Assembly: GCF_017896165.1 (NCBI RefSeq)
Contig: NZ_JAFCNB010000006.1
Span: 248,001-312,000, forward strand
From: Microbispora oryzae
Lineage (GTDB): Bacteria > Actinomycetota > Actinomycetes > Streptosporangiales > Streptosporangiaceae
Direction: 5' to 3'
DNA length: 64,000 bases
Shown here: piece by piece, positions 35,957-44,797 of the stretch
How the letters are laid out: every line of letters starts with the position of its first letter
Position numbering within the stretch: the first letter of the stretch is position 1
Notes under the pieces: model-generated
What the model was told of the DNA's origin: nothing
What the model saw: only the letters and a program-made list of their open reading frames with translations
Database searches by the model: none
Program-made: the position numbers and the translations under genes

Positions 35957-36726
35957 CGAACGCCCTTGTCGGCGTGTGAACCGGTGACGTGGACGTCCCG
36001 GACGGCGTAAGAGCCGGCGGCGTGGTCGTCGTCGATGGCGTAGGTCACGTGGGAGTCTGGGACTCCGTAGGGGTCGGTGAGGCGGCCGTCACAGACCATG
36101 ACCTCCCGGTCGGCGCAGGCGGCGACGCGGGCGTCGTGGGTCACCACGATCACGGTCGTGCCCTCCTCGCGGGCCAGGCCCACCAGGAGCTCCATCACCT
36201 GCTCGCCGGTGAGCGAGTCGAGCGAGCCGGTCGGCTCGTCGGCGAACAGCACCCGGGGCCCCGTCACCAGCGCCCTGGCGATCGCCACCCGCTGCGCCTG
36301 GCCGCCGGACAGCTCCCCGGTACGCCTGCCGCCCACCTCCGCCAGCCCCAGCCGCTCCAGCCAGCCCGCCGCCTGCTTGTAGGCGTCCTTGCGCTTGGTC
36401 CGGCCGAGCAGCAGCGGCAGGGCGACGTTGTCGGTCACGGTCAGCTCCGGCACCAACTGCCCGAACTGGAAGACGAAGCCGAAGGCGGTGCGGCGCAGCC
36501 GTGTGCGCGGATCGTCGCCCATCGTGTCCAGCCGCCGCCCGTCGAACCACACCTCTCCGCTGTCGGGCGTGAAGATCCCGGCGAGGCAGTGCAGCAGCGT
36601 CGACTTTCCCGAACCGCTCGGGCCCATCACGGCCAGGATCTCGCCGGCGGTCACCGACAGGCTGGCGTCCCGCAGCGCGGGAGTGCGCCCGTAGGAACGG
36701 CTGATCTTCCGCGCCTCGATGATCAC
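35953..36726 (-). CDS. ABC transporter ATPase, MacB/LolD type
   Basis: The 257-residue ATPase has Walker A GPSGSGKST, signature LSGGQAQRVAIARAL, Walker B VLFADEPTGSLD and H-loop VVTHDARVAA, as in the MacB/LolD group. It has an unusual C-terminal tail with repeated SHVTYAIDDDHAAGSYAVRD and VHVTGSHADKG elements. The GTG start overlaps the padR stop and its own stop overlaps the permease start, so the three genes are translationally coupled. Confidence 0.92.
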   Translation of the reverse strand: MIIEARKISRSYGRTPALRDASLSVTAGEILAVMGPSGSGKSTLLHCLAGIFTPDSGEVWFDGRRLDTMGDDPRTRLRRTAFGFVFQFGQLVPELTVTDNVALPLLLGRTKRKDAYKQAAGWLERLGLAEVGGRRTGELSGGQAQRVAIARALVTGPRVLFADEPTGSLDSLTGEQVMELLVGLAREEGTTVIVVTHDARVAACADREVMVCDGRLTDPYGVPDSHVTYAIDDDHAAGSYAVRDVHVTGSHADKGVR

Positions 36727-37250
36727 GACGCACGCACCATGGTGGCCAGCGCGCCGAGCCGCGCCTGGGTGAGGTCGATCCAGCGCAGGTCGGCCTCCAG
36801 ATAGAACATGCCGTGGTCGGCCAGCAGCGCGTCGACCAGGGACCCGCCGCGCTTGATTTCGGCGAGCTCCCGCATGCGCCGCATGTGCGTGGCACGCTGC
36901 ATGTCGAGGTAGGCGGCCGCGTCACGTCCCAGCATCAGCGCGAGGACGACCTTGGTGAAGAGCACGGTCTGCAAGTAGGGCTCGGGCGCGACCGGCTCCG
37001 ACAGCCATACCGCGACCTCCCTCCTGCCTTGCGAGGTGATGGCGTAGCGCTTGCGGTCCGGCCCGTCACCCGGCTCGCTCTGCCCGGCCGTGACCTTGCC
37101 GTCCCTGGCCAGGCGGCCGAGCGTGGAGTACACCTGCCCGAAGGGCAGAGATCTGCCCCCGCCGAAGTAGGTGTCGTAGTCGCGTTTCAGGTCGTAGCCG
37201 TGGCTCGGCTCCCGCTCCAGCAGGCCGAGCAGCGCAAGAGGGACGCTCAT
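36723..37250 (-). CDS. PadR-family transcriptional regulator
   Basis: The ATG at 37250 (MSVPLALLGLLEREPSHGYDLKRDYD) gives 175 residues with the PadR winged helix (1-90) and a C-terminal dimerisation helix pair (VSEP-type region at 90-175). PadR proteins usually repress efflux or detoxification operons and release DNA on binding a small molecule. Immediately upstream is a perfect 7-bp inverted repeat, and the gene heads the ABC/acylase operon, so it most likely represses its own operon. Confidence 0.9.
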   Translation of the reverse strand: MSVPLALLGLLEREPSHGYDLKRDYDTYFGGGRSLPFGQVYSTLGRLARDGKVTAGQSEPGDGPDRKRYAITSQGRREVAVWLSEPVAPEPYLQTVLFTKVVLALMLGRDAAAYLDMQRATHMRRMRELAEIKRGGSLVDALLADHGMFYLEADLRWIDLTQARLGALATMVRAS

Positions 37251-37259
37251 AAGGGTGAC

Positions 37260-37278
37260 TATATACTCAAGGTATATA
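37260..37278. promoter_or_regulatory. PadR operator candidate
   Basis: TATATAC-TCAAG-GTATATA is a perfect 7-bp inverted repeat with a 5-nt spacer, 10 bp upstream of the padR ATG and very AT-rich for this genome. A further GTATAC lies at 37285-37290. AT-rich dyads of this kind are typical PadR sites. Confidence 0.78.
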
Positions 37279-37386
37279 CCCGGCGTATACATAGGGGAGA
37301 GGCCGTTTGGAGCGCCGCCGAACTCGGGTTCACCGATCGCCGGGCGGAACGGATTCCGCCCGGCGATCAGCTCGTTCAGGTGAGGA

Positions 37387-38412
37387 TCATCTGACGGTGA
37401 CCCGGTCGCCGGCTGGTGCGCTGACCGGCGAGTTCTTCACCAGATAGGTGGCGAGGGCCCCTCTGTCGTCCGGGCCACCGTGATAGACGCTGGTGACTCC
37501 CGGCCAGCGGGAGAAACCTTCGTAGCCGCCCACCAGGATGTAGTTGGCTGCGATCTTGATGACCTGGTCGTCGGCCACCGGAACGCCGTTCAACGTCATC
37601 TCGGTGACAGCGCCGCCCTCCAAGGTGTAGCGGAGCGAGGACGACGGCGTGAGCACCCAGCCCTGCGCATTCGGGTAGGCGAGGACGGACTTCAGCGCGG
37701 CGCCGGTGATCGCCCACACGTCCACCGCGAACCCGGCCGGCAGCGTGGCGAACACCTCCTCGTAGGTGACCGGGCCCGCGTCGAGATCGAGGTGGAATCC
37801 GTATCTGCTGACCAGGGCGGCCTCCGCGCCCGACCGGGCCTGCACCGCGTCGAGGTTGGCATCGGCGACCAGTTCGGCCAACGGGCCGCCGCTCGGCGTC
37901 CGAACGATGGGCTCGGAGGTCTCGCCGAACGTGTCGTCCGCGTCGGCCATGCCGCACTCGAAGTAGTAGATCGTGTTGGACCTGAGACCGTCGGGCTGCC
38001 TGAGCTCGATTTGGACCGACGTCTGACCTGATGTCGATGTCTCGACGTCCCATTCCCAGTCGAGCGTCGCGAGCAGGGCGGTGAAACTGCCGTTGTGCTT
38101 GGTGGGGGATTTGAGGCTCTTCCATTGCTCGGTGCCGACGATGCGGTATTGGATGAGTTGCAGGCCCGGAGGGAGCCCTTCGAAGGTCCCGTAGACCTTG
38201 AAGGTCACCGGGCATTTCGACGCAGTGGTTCGCTCGAATGAGAGGGTGAGTTTCTGCACCGGGTTTCCGGCCGATGCGAGTGGGGCGGAAGCCGTACCGG
38301 AAAAGAATCGCTGCGGTGCGGCCTGCGCGGCGGGAACGAAAGCACCGGACGCCAGGACCGCGACGCCCGCCAGCCCTCCGATCCGACGCCCAGCCCTACT
38401 GGGTAATCCCAC
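37387..38412 (-). CDS. Secreted protein with a stand-alone 5'-nucleotidase C-terminal domain
   Basis: GTG 38412 follows GGGAAG and opens a signal peptide (RRIGGLAGVAVLASGAFV, cleavage near AQA-AP), giving 341 residues. About residues 35-175 form a fibronectin-like or unknown beta domain with one Cys pair. From about 185 on, GPVTYEEVFATLPAG, VDVWAITGAALKSVL and NYILVGGYEGFSRWPG match the 5'-nucleotidase C-terminal (substrate-binding) domain. The metallophosphatase domain that carries catalysis in this family is absent. It may bind nucleotides without hydrolysing them. The ending is flush with the right ATG-free gap before padR. Confidence 0.75.
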   Translation of the reverse strand: MGLPSRAGRRIGGLAGVAVLASGAFVPAAQAAPQRFFSGTASAPLASAGNPVQKLTLSFERTTASKCPVTFKVYGTFEGLPPGLQLIQYRIVGTEQWKSLKSPTKHNGSFTALLATLDWEWDVETSTSGQTSVQIELRQPDGLRSNTIYYFECGMADADDTFGETSEPIVRTPSGGPLAELVADANLDAVQARSGAEAALVSRYGFHLDLDAGPVTYEEVFATLPAGFAVDVWAITGAALKSVLAYPNAQGWVLTPSSSLRYTLEGGAVTEMTLNGVPVADDQVIKIAANYILVGGYEGFSRWPGVTSVYHGGPDDRGALATYLVKNSPVSAPAGDRVTVR

Positions 38413-38729
38413 ATTCTTCCCATCTGTCGATGACGACAAGGACGAGCAGAGACTAGCCACGCCGACCGACAATTCCGCGCGCCGAATGCGTGCGGACGGC
38501 CCGCACCTGTCCGTGGGACGTCCGCCGCGGGCACCCCCTCGCCCGGGTCCGTACTCTCACCGACGCATACCACAGGATCTTTCACCGAGAGCTGCGACGC
38601 ACCCGCTCATAGGGGGCGGGTAGGGGATTCACTCGGCGCCGGAGACCGGCATGCTGATCCTGAAGAAGTAATGCGTTATCGCAGCCGGCTATCGGTATGC
38701 GTTACGCACTAGAAAGGCGAGTACGCGAA
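38413..38729. other. 317-bp divergent intergenic region
   Basis: No gene is supported here. It holds the promoters of the two flanking secreted-protein genes. The one notable feature is a direct repeat of ATGCGTTA at 38671-38678 and 38697-38704, 26 bp apart, ahead of the 38730 gene. Confidence 0.6.
38671..38704. repeat. ATGCGTTA direct repeat upstream of small secreted protein
   Basis: Two exact copies of ATGCGTTA with start-to-start distance 26 bp lie 26-59 bp upstream of the ATG at 38730. They may be activator or repressor half-sites; no regulator for them is adjacent. Confidence 0.45.
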
Positions 38730-39083
38730 ATGGGACTGAAGAGCTTCGCCAGATCGGCCGTCGTCGCGACGGCAGTGGCCGCGGCAGGTGTGAGTATCGT
38801 CGCACAGCCCGCTTCGGCCGGGACGACTCTCAACTACGCCGGAGCCTCGGGCCAGTTCGACAACAACCCGGGTAACGGTGCGGCGAGCTGGGTCTGGATC
38901 TGGGCTGGGTGGGACAATTCTTCGGCCAGGACCGAATACCAGTACTACGACGGCTCCACCGGTGCCGTTTGGGCCAATACGGGCCAGTCCAACACCGCAA
39001 ACCTGGGTAAGGACGTCTGGCGAATCCGCGTCTGCGTGAGCCGGTGGGACAACACCATAACCTGGTGCTCGAGCTGGACCTGA
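38730..39083 (+). CDS. Small secreted protein of unknown function
   Basis: The ATG at 38730 follows GGCGAG by 9 nt; the product is 117 residues with a signal peptide (FARSAVVATAVAAAGVSIVA, cleavage at ASA-GT). The mature part of about 80 residues is rich in Trp, Asn, Gly and Ser (ASWVWIWAGWDNSSARTEY) and has two Cys near the C-terminus (RVCVSRWDNTITWCSS) that could pair. I recognise no family. It may be a small extracellular binding protein. A strong terminator follows. Confidence 0.72.
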   Translation: MGLKSFARSAVVATAVAAAGVSIVAQPASAGTTLNYAGASGQFDNNPGNGAASWVWIWAGWDNSSARTEYQYYDGSTGAVWANTGQSNTANLGKDVWRIRVCVSRWDNTITWCSSWT

Positions 39084-39111
39084 TTCAGCTTGATCGCTTT
39101 GAATTTCCTGG

Positions 39112-39143
39112 GCCCCGCCGACGCCAACCCGCGTCGGCGGGGC
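39112..39143 (+). terminator. Terminator hairpin after small secreted protein
   Basis: A perfect 13-bp stem (GCCCCGCCGACGC with GCGTCGGCGGGGC) with a 6-nt loop is followed by TCTGCTT. Confidence 0.85.
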
Positions 39144-39260
39144 TCTGCTTGTCACTTCCAGACGGCGTGCGACGAGGCCGCCGGAGTTGCCGAAGTCTTC
39201 GAAAGCCGTCGACGACGTCATGCGTCAGGCGCCGCAAGCCGTGCCGCGGGTCACCGACGC

Positions 39261-39295
39261 CAGAGGCCCCTCCCGATCATGGGCGGGGGCCTCTG
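39261..39295. terminator. Terminator hairpin downstream of the 39320 gene
   Basis: CAGAGGCCCC pairs with GGGGCCTCTG around a CCC/GGG inner stem and a short loop. It lies 25 bp past the stop of the minus-strand gene at 39320 and faces the plus-strand terminator at 39112. Confidence 0.7.
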
Positions 39296-39319
39296 CGCTG
39301 GAGCCATACCGGCGCGGCG

Positions 39320-40069
39320 TCAGTGGTCAAGGCCGGCGTTCCGAAGCTGCTCGGCCAGCTGGCTGAAGGTTTCGATATCGATGGTCTGGTCTTTTTCGAT
39401 GACTACGCTCGACGCATCGACTTCCTTGGCCGGCGTGATGATCGACTGCTTCACGTTTTCGGAGCTGTTGCGATTGGCCGGATAGAACCCGGCCACGAGC
39501 GTCAATATCAAGCTCGAAACAAGCATCAAGCAGAGGTACCGCACCCATTTGGGCTTGGTCCTGAGCACATCTTCCTCGATCATCCGTGTCCCCTCAGGCA
39601 AAGTATGGCAGGTGATGAAGGTGATTCTGAAGGGCACATACCGCCACGCCCCGCGTTGGTATGCGAAATCGAAGATGAACGTTGCGACGCTTCGAGAGGC
39701 CGTCACCTTCGCGGTATCCCCAGAGACGGCGACGTCCGTGATCTCGAACCGCAGCCCGGATACCGGCGACAAGCACTCCTTGAACCGGCGCATGTAATCG
39801 CGCCGCGAGACGAGCTCTTGGGCGCCGCTCGACCAGCGGTCCCTGAATCGGCCGTACTGGCCGGAGCTGTACAGGTCGAACGCCTTCTGGGCAGCCATGC
39901 GGACACCGGCGCGGGTCCGCGGCTGCGTTGGGGAAGGGGACGGCTGCGGCGGCTCCGTGGTCTGCTCGGCGGCGGCCGAGGTGCTCGCCTTCGCTACCTG
40001 GGCCACGGTGTCAGGGTCGACCTGGCCGCTGGACTGGCGACGCTGCGAGGTGGTGTCGTACTGAGTCAT
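39320..40069 (-). CDS. Hypothetical protein with NTF2-like domain followed by one membrane helix
   Basis: The ATG at 40069 yields 249 residues. The first 55 are a Thr/Gln/Pro-rich, probably disordered stretch. About 57-155 (AQKAFDLYSSGQYGRFRDRW, SRRDYMRRFKECL, FEITDVAVSGDTAKV) resembles NTF2-like/lumazine-binding accessory domains that in actinomycetes are usually outside the membrane. A single membrane helix lies late (176-195), with a short C-terminal tail. With no signal peptide the NTF2-like part would be cytoplasmic, an unusual order. Function unknown. Confidence 0.65.
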   Translation of the reverse strand: MTQYDTTSQRRQSSGQVDPDTVAQVAKASTSAAAEQTTEPPQPSPSPTQPRTRAGVRMAAQKAFDLYSSGQYGRFRDRWSSGAQELVSRRDYMRRFKECLSPVSGLRFEITDVAVSGDTAKVTASRSVATFIFDFAYQRGAWRYVPFRITFITCHTLPEGTRMIEEDVLRTKPKWVRYLCLMLVSSLILTLVAGFYPANRNSSENVKQSIITPAKEVDASSVVIEKDQTIDIETFSQLAEQLRNAGLDH

Positions 40070-40119
40070 ACAACTCCCAATCGCCCGGTCTGTGAAAGGG
40101 AGACGCCCGCGCCGGGCAC

Positions 40120-40347
40120 GTCGGCGCCGGCGGCTCCGACCCCATCGTCGTGGTCGGCACAACCAACGACCCGGCCACGCCGTACAAGTGGGCGCCGCGC
40201 CTCGCCGCCCAGCTGCGCACCGGGGTGCCGCTCCCACTGAACGGCGAGGGGCACGGCGCCTACGGTCAGAACGCGTGCATTGACGACAAGGTCAACGCGT
40301 ACCTGCTGGAGGGGACGGTCCCGCCCAAGGGCACGTGCTGCGGCTGA
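40120..40347 (+). pseudogene. C-terminal remnant of a TAP-like alpha/beta hydrolase
   Basis: In frame with the stop at 40345-40347 the sequence reads GSDPIVVVGTTNDPATPY and continues through GEGHGAYGQNACIDDKVNAY to TCCG. This is the conserved end of secreted tripeptidyl-aminopeptidase-type hydrolases, including the catalytic-His loop GEGHGAY. Nothing upstream encodes the nucleophile half; instead the minus-strand gene at 39320-40069 begins. About 75 residues of a normally about 500-residue enzyme survive, so this is a gene relic left by a rearrangement. Confidence 0.75.
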
Positions 40348-40358
40348 TCAGGCAGGGG

Positions 40359-41633
40359 TCACAGGCCGTAGGACGGGAACAGGTTCGTCGACGGCCAGGA
40401 GTCGGGGCCGACGCTGTCGGCGGCCTGGTGCATCAGGTTGTCGATCTCGTTGTCGTACTCCAGGCCCGAGGGGTCGTCGCGCTGGTCGAACAGCACCACC
40501 CAGCTCAGGCCGTCCCACCGCCGGACCATGAGCGTGGTGGTACCGGCGATCGACCCGTTGTGCCAGGTGCTGCGGCTGCCGTTGACGGGGCGGACCGACC
40601 AGCCCATGCCGTACCACGAGGGGTCGGTCTGGTTGTAGTTGGAGGGCGGGGCGAACATCGCGTCGAGGCTCGGCGAGGTGAGCAGGCCGGGAGCGTCGAA
40701 GATCGTGGTGAACTTCGCCATGTCGACGGCCGTGGAGAGCCATGCGCCGTGCGCGGCCATGTTCTCGAGGTTGAACACCCCGTACGGCGCCGGCACCGGC
40801 GGCGTCGTTGGGTCGGTGTTGTACAGCACGGTCGTCCCGCTGTACTGCGAGTAGTAGGGAACCTCCGAGGACCGCCGCAGGCTCTGCGCCGTGCGACCCT
40901 GCACCATCCGGGTGATCTTCATCGGGGAGAGCACGGACTGCTGGACATATGTCGCGTACGGGAGACCGGTGACCTTCTCGATGACCTTGCCGAGCACCAG
41001 GTAGCCGTAGTTCGAGTAGGCGAACTCGCTCCCCGGGTAGAAGTCGAGCGTGCGCCTCGAGGTGTAGTCCATGATGTCCGCCTGCGTCACAGGCAGCGGC
41101 AGACCGAGCGTTCTCGCGATGTCGAAGTCCGAGAACATCGGGTCGGGCAGGGCGTCGGGCGTCTCCGGGGTCCAGACCTTCCAGCCGCCCCGGTGCTGCA
41201 GCAGGTTCAGCACAGTGACCTCACCGAGACGGGAGTCGGCGGCCGTGCTGAGCCCCAGCATCGGCGCCACCTTGGCCGACAGGCTGAGCCTGCCGTCCTG
41301 GACAAGCTTCATGATGGCGGTGGCGGTGACCGGCTTGCTGAGGCTGGCCAGGCGGAACAGCGACGTCGGCTGGGCCTGGAATGTGTCCGTCGTCCAGTTG
41401 TATCCCCGCGCCAATACCAGCTTGCCCTGCCGGAGCACGGCCAGCGATCCGTACGGGATGTTGCGCGCCTGCATGTAGCTCTTCAGCTTGTCGTCGAAGG
41501 GCTGCAGCGACGACGAACTCTGGCCGGTGACCGTCCAGACGCGATTCGCGGCGGCCGCCGGGCGGGCGGGCAGTGCGGCGGCTCCCACGACGGCGCCCGC
41601 GAGCAGGCGTAGCGAGTCCCTGCGAGTCAGCAT
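40359..41633 (-). CDS. Serine hydrolase of the beta-lactamase/D-Ala-D-Ala carboxypeptidase (class C-like) family
   Basis: The ATG at 41633 gives 424 residues. The N-terminus MLTRRDSLRLLAGAVVGAAA has twin arginines (4-5), so Tat export is likely. The catalytic Ser97-x-x-Lys100 is in RLASLSKP, the Tyr motif is YSNYGY, and HNGSIAG supplies the third motif. Members are esterases, peptidases or penicillin-binding relatives; true class C beta-lactamase activity is not implied. Its start is preceded by GGGGAT. It is tail-to-tail with the TAP-like remnant. Confidence 0.88.
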   Translation of the reverse strand: MLTRRDSLRLLAGAVVGAAALPARPAAAANRVWTVTGQSSSSLQPFDDKLKSYMQARNIPYGSLAVLRQGKLVLARGYNWTTDTFQAQPTSLFRLASLSKPVTATAIMKLVQDGRLSLSAKVAPMLGLSTAADSRLGEVTVLNLLQHRGGWKVWTPETPDALPDPMFSDFDIARTLGLPLPVTQADIMDYTSRRTLDFYPGSEFAYSNYGYLVLGKVIEKVTGLPYATYVQQSVLSPMKITRMVQGRTAQSLRRSSEVPYYSQYSGTTVLYNTDPTTPPVPAPYGVFNLENMAAHGAWLSTAVDMAKFTTIFDAPGLLTSPSLDAMFAPPSNYNQTDPSWYGMGWSVRPVNGSRSTWHNGSIAGTTTLMVRRWDGLSWVVLFDQRDDPSGLEYDNEIDNLMHQAADSVGPDSWPSTNLFPSYGL

Positions 41634-41960
41634 TACTCGATCCCCATCTCTGTTGGATGACCATGGATGACTACAAGAGTGAAGATCGCGCTTGGATGTG
41701 ACATCCGCGTCGGTGCCTGTCAAACTCCGTGAGACAAGTCAGGCTGCTTGATCTGGCAAGGAGTTCTCTATCTCCTTGGACGGCTCGTTGATCCACACTG
41801 CGGTGGGAAGTTGTGGCGGAGTGGGCTGGCGGCGGAAGCGTGTGGGGTTGGCGTCGTAGGTCGCGTGTACCGCCGTGGGTGCCAGAGGACCTTGCTGTAT
41901 TCCGCTGCTGTACGGAGATACAAAAGGCCCCCTGCGATGATCGCAAGGGGCCTTTGACCT
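41634..41960. other. 327-bp intergenic region
   Basis: No gene is supported. It contains the promoter of the serine hydrolase gene at its left side and the tRNA terminator hairpin at its right side; the middle is unremarkable and less GC-rich than neighbouring genes. Confidence 0.6.
41923..41955 (-). terminator. Terminator of tRNA-Thr
   Basis: A 15-bp stem with one mismatch (AAAGGCCCCCTGCGA with TCGCAAGGGGCCTTT, 3-nt loop) is followed on the minus strand by TTTTG, 8 nt after the tRNA end. Confidence 0.85.
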
Positions 41961-42036
41961 TGGAGCCGCCTTGGGGAATCGAACCCCAGACCTTCTGTTT
42001 ACAAGACAGATGCTCTGCCGATTGAGCTAAGGCGGC
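41961..42036 (-). tRNA. tRNA-Thr (anticodon TGT)
   Basis: The cloverleaf is complete: acceptor GCCGCCT/AGGCGGC, D-arm GCTC...GAGC, anticodon stem TCTGT/ACAGA with loop CTTGTAA (anticodon TGT), T-arm TGGGG-TTCGATT-CCCCA, discriminator T, and an encoded CCA end at 41961-41963. The 76-nt span includes CCA. It reads ACA (and other Thr) codons, which are rare in this genome. Confidence 0.96.
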
Positions 42037-42084
42037 CTGCTCCGACGAGTTTAGTGGGCCGGAGGCCGAGCCGTCACGGCGGAA

Positions 42085-43041
42085 TCACCGACGGCGGTGA
42101 CGAGCCACCTCGTAGAGGGCGATTCCGGCGGCCACACCCGCGTTCAGCGACTCGGCGGCGGCGTTCATGGGGATCCGCGCGACCTGATCGCACGACTCCC
42201 GGACCAGGCGCGACAGCCCCTTTCCCTCGGAGCCGACGACCACGACGAGCGGCTCCGTCGCGAGGTCGACGTCGGCCACGTCGACGCTCGCGGCGCCGTC
42301 GAGCCCGACCACGAACAGGCCCTGCTCGCGGTACGCCTGGAGCGTCTGGGTGAGGTTCGACGCGCGTGCCACCGGAAGGTTGGCCAGCGTCCCGGCGGAG
42401 GTCTTCCAGGCCCCGGCGGTGACCCCGGCGGACCTGCGGGACGGCACGAGGAGCCCGTGAGCGCCGAACGCGGTCGCCGAGCGCGCGATGGCGCCCAGGT
42501 TGCGCGGGTCGGTCACGCTGTCCAGCGCGACGATCAGCGGCACTTCGGCGGCGTCACGTGCCCGCTCGACGAGCTGATCAGGGTGGGCGTACTCGTACGG
42601 CGGGATCTGCAGCCCGATGCCCTGGTGCACCGTGCTCTCGGTGAGCCGGTCGAGCCGTTCGCGGCTGACCTCCAGCAGGGCGATGCCCCGGTCGGCCGCG
42701 ATCTTGATGGACTCCTTGACCCGGTCGTCGTTGTCGATCCGCTGGGCAATGTACAGCGCGTTGGCCGGGACCCCCGCGCGCAGCGCCTCCAGCACCGGGT
42801 TACGCCCGCCGATCACCTCGGGGGCGTCGTCCTTCCGGGTGCGCACGGCGGGACGCGCCGATCGGGGCGCACCGGCGGCCTCCCGCTCGATGCGTTCGGC
42901 GCGGGCCTTGTCCTTGTACCAGTGCCGCATGTGCGCCGGTGGCGTCGCTCCCTTGCCCTCCAGGGAACGCCTGACCTTGCCACCCGTCCCCTTAGTGGGG
43001 CCCTGCTTCTTCGACGGCTTCCCTGAAGCCCTACCCGCCAT
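42085..43041 (-). CDS. rlmB: 23S rRNA (guanosine-2'-O-)-methyltransferase RlmB/TrmH family
   Basis: The 318-residue protein starts at ATG 43041. A basic N-terminal extension (to about 75) precedes the substrate-binding domain (NPVLEALRAGVPANALYIAQ) and the SpoU knot domain with motif 1 DSVTDPRNLGAIARSA, motif 2 VVGSEGKGLSRLV and motif 3 IPMNAAAESLNAGVAAGI. RlmB methylates G2251 of 23S rRNA in E. coli; other SpoU targets are possible. TACCCT ends 7 nt upstream (leaderless). It follows cysS at a 22-bp gap, a conserved actinobacterial pair. Confidence 0.92.
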   Translation of the reverse strand: MAGRASGKPSKKQGPTKGTGGKVRRSLEGKGATPPAHMRHWYKDKARAERIEREAAGAPRSARPAVRTRKDDAPEVIGGRNPVLEALRAGVPANALYIAQRIDNDDRVKESIKIAADRGIALLEVSRERLDRLTESTVHQGIGLQIPPYEYAHPDQLVERARDAAEVPLIVALDSVTDPRNLGAIARSATAFGAHGLLVPSRRSAGVTAGAWKTSAGTLANLPVARASNLTQTLQAYREQGLFVVGLDGAASVDVADVDLATEPLVVVVGSEGKGLSRLVRESCDQVARIPMNAAAESLNAGVAAGIALYEVARHRRR

Positions 43042-43063
43042 GGTCTCTAGGGTACGGCCCCGC

Positions 43064-44458
<1,395 letters not shown>

Positions 44459-44797
44459 AAACGCAAGGCTAACGCCTACCGGCGCAGCACAGGCCTACTT
44501 GTCGAGCCGTGAAGGCGTCGGCGCGGCTTTTACGCCCTCTATGGGGCGAACTTCCCGGTCCGAAAGCCCCGCCCTCGAACGACCGGCCGTTTACCGCAAT
44601 TACCCCTTCTCTGGACTGATCCCGACAATGACCTTCTCGTTGCCGGGATGATCCCGTCGCCGCGACCCACCGCGTAGGTGAGCGAGAGCCCGTCGATCGG
44701 CCGTTCGACGGGCCGTCATGGCCGCGGAAACAGGGCCGGGACACGGCCGTGCGGCGCGATCGTTCCGACGACCCGATTCTGTAGGCTCGAAAACGCC
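44459..44797. other. 339-bp divergent intergenic region
   Basis: No gene is supported. It holds the leaderless-type promoter of cysS (TAGCCT, reverse, 44466-44471) and a -10 hexamer TAGGCT at 44782-44787 for the membrane protein gene at 44798. Confidence 0.65.

Noticed and set aside
33875-36010. 711-codon open frame on the plus strand
   Set aside because: Antisense to the FtsX-type permease; Gln/Arg/Gly-rich shadow.
41748-41957. Short plus-strand open frames next to the tRNA
   Set aside because: They run into the terminator and tRNA-Thr and show no ribosome binding site or family similarity.
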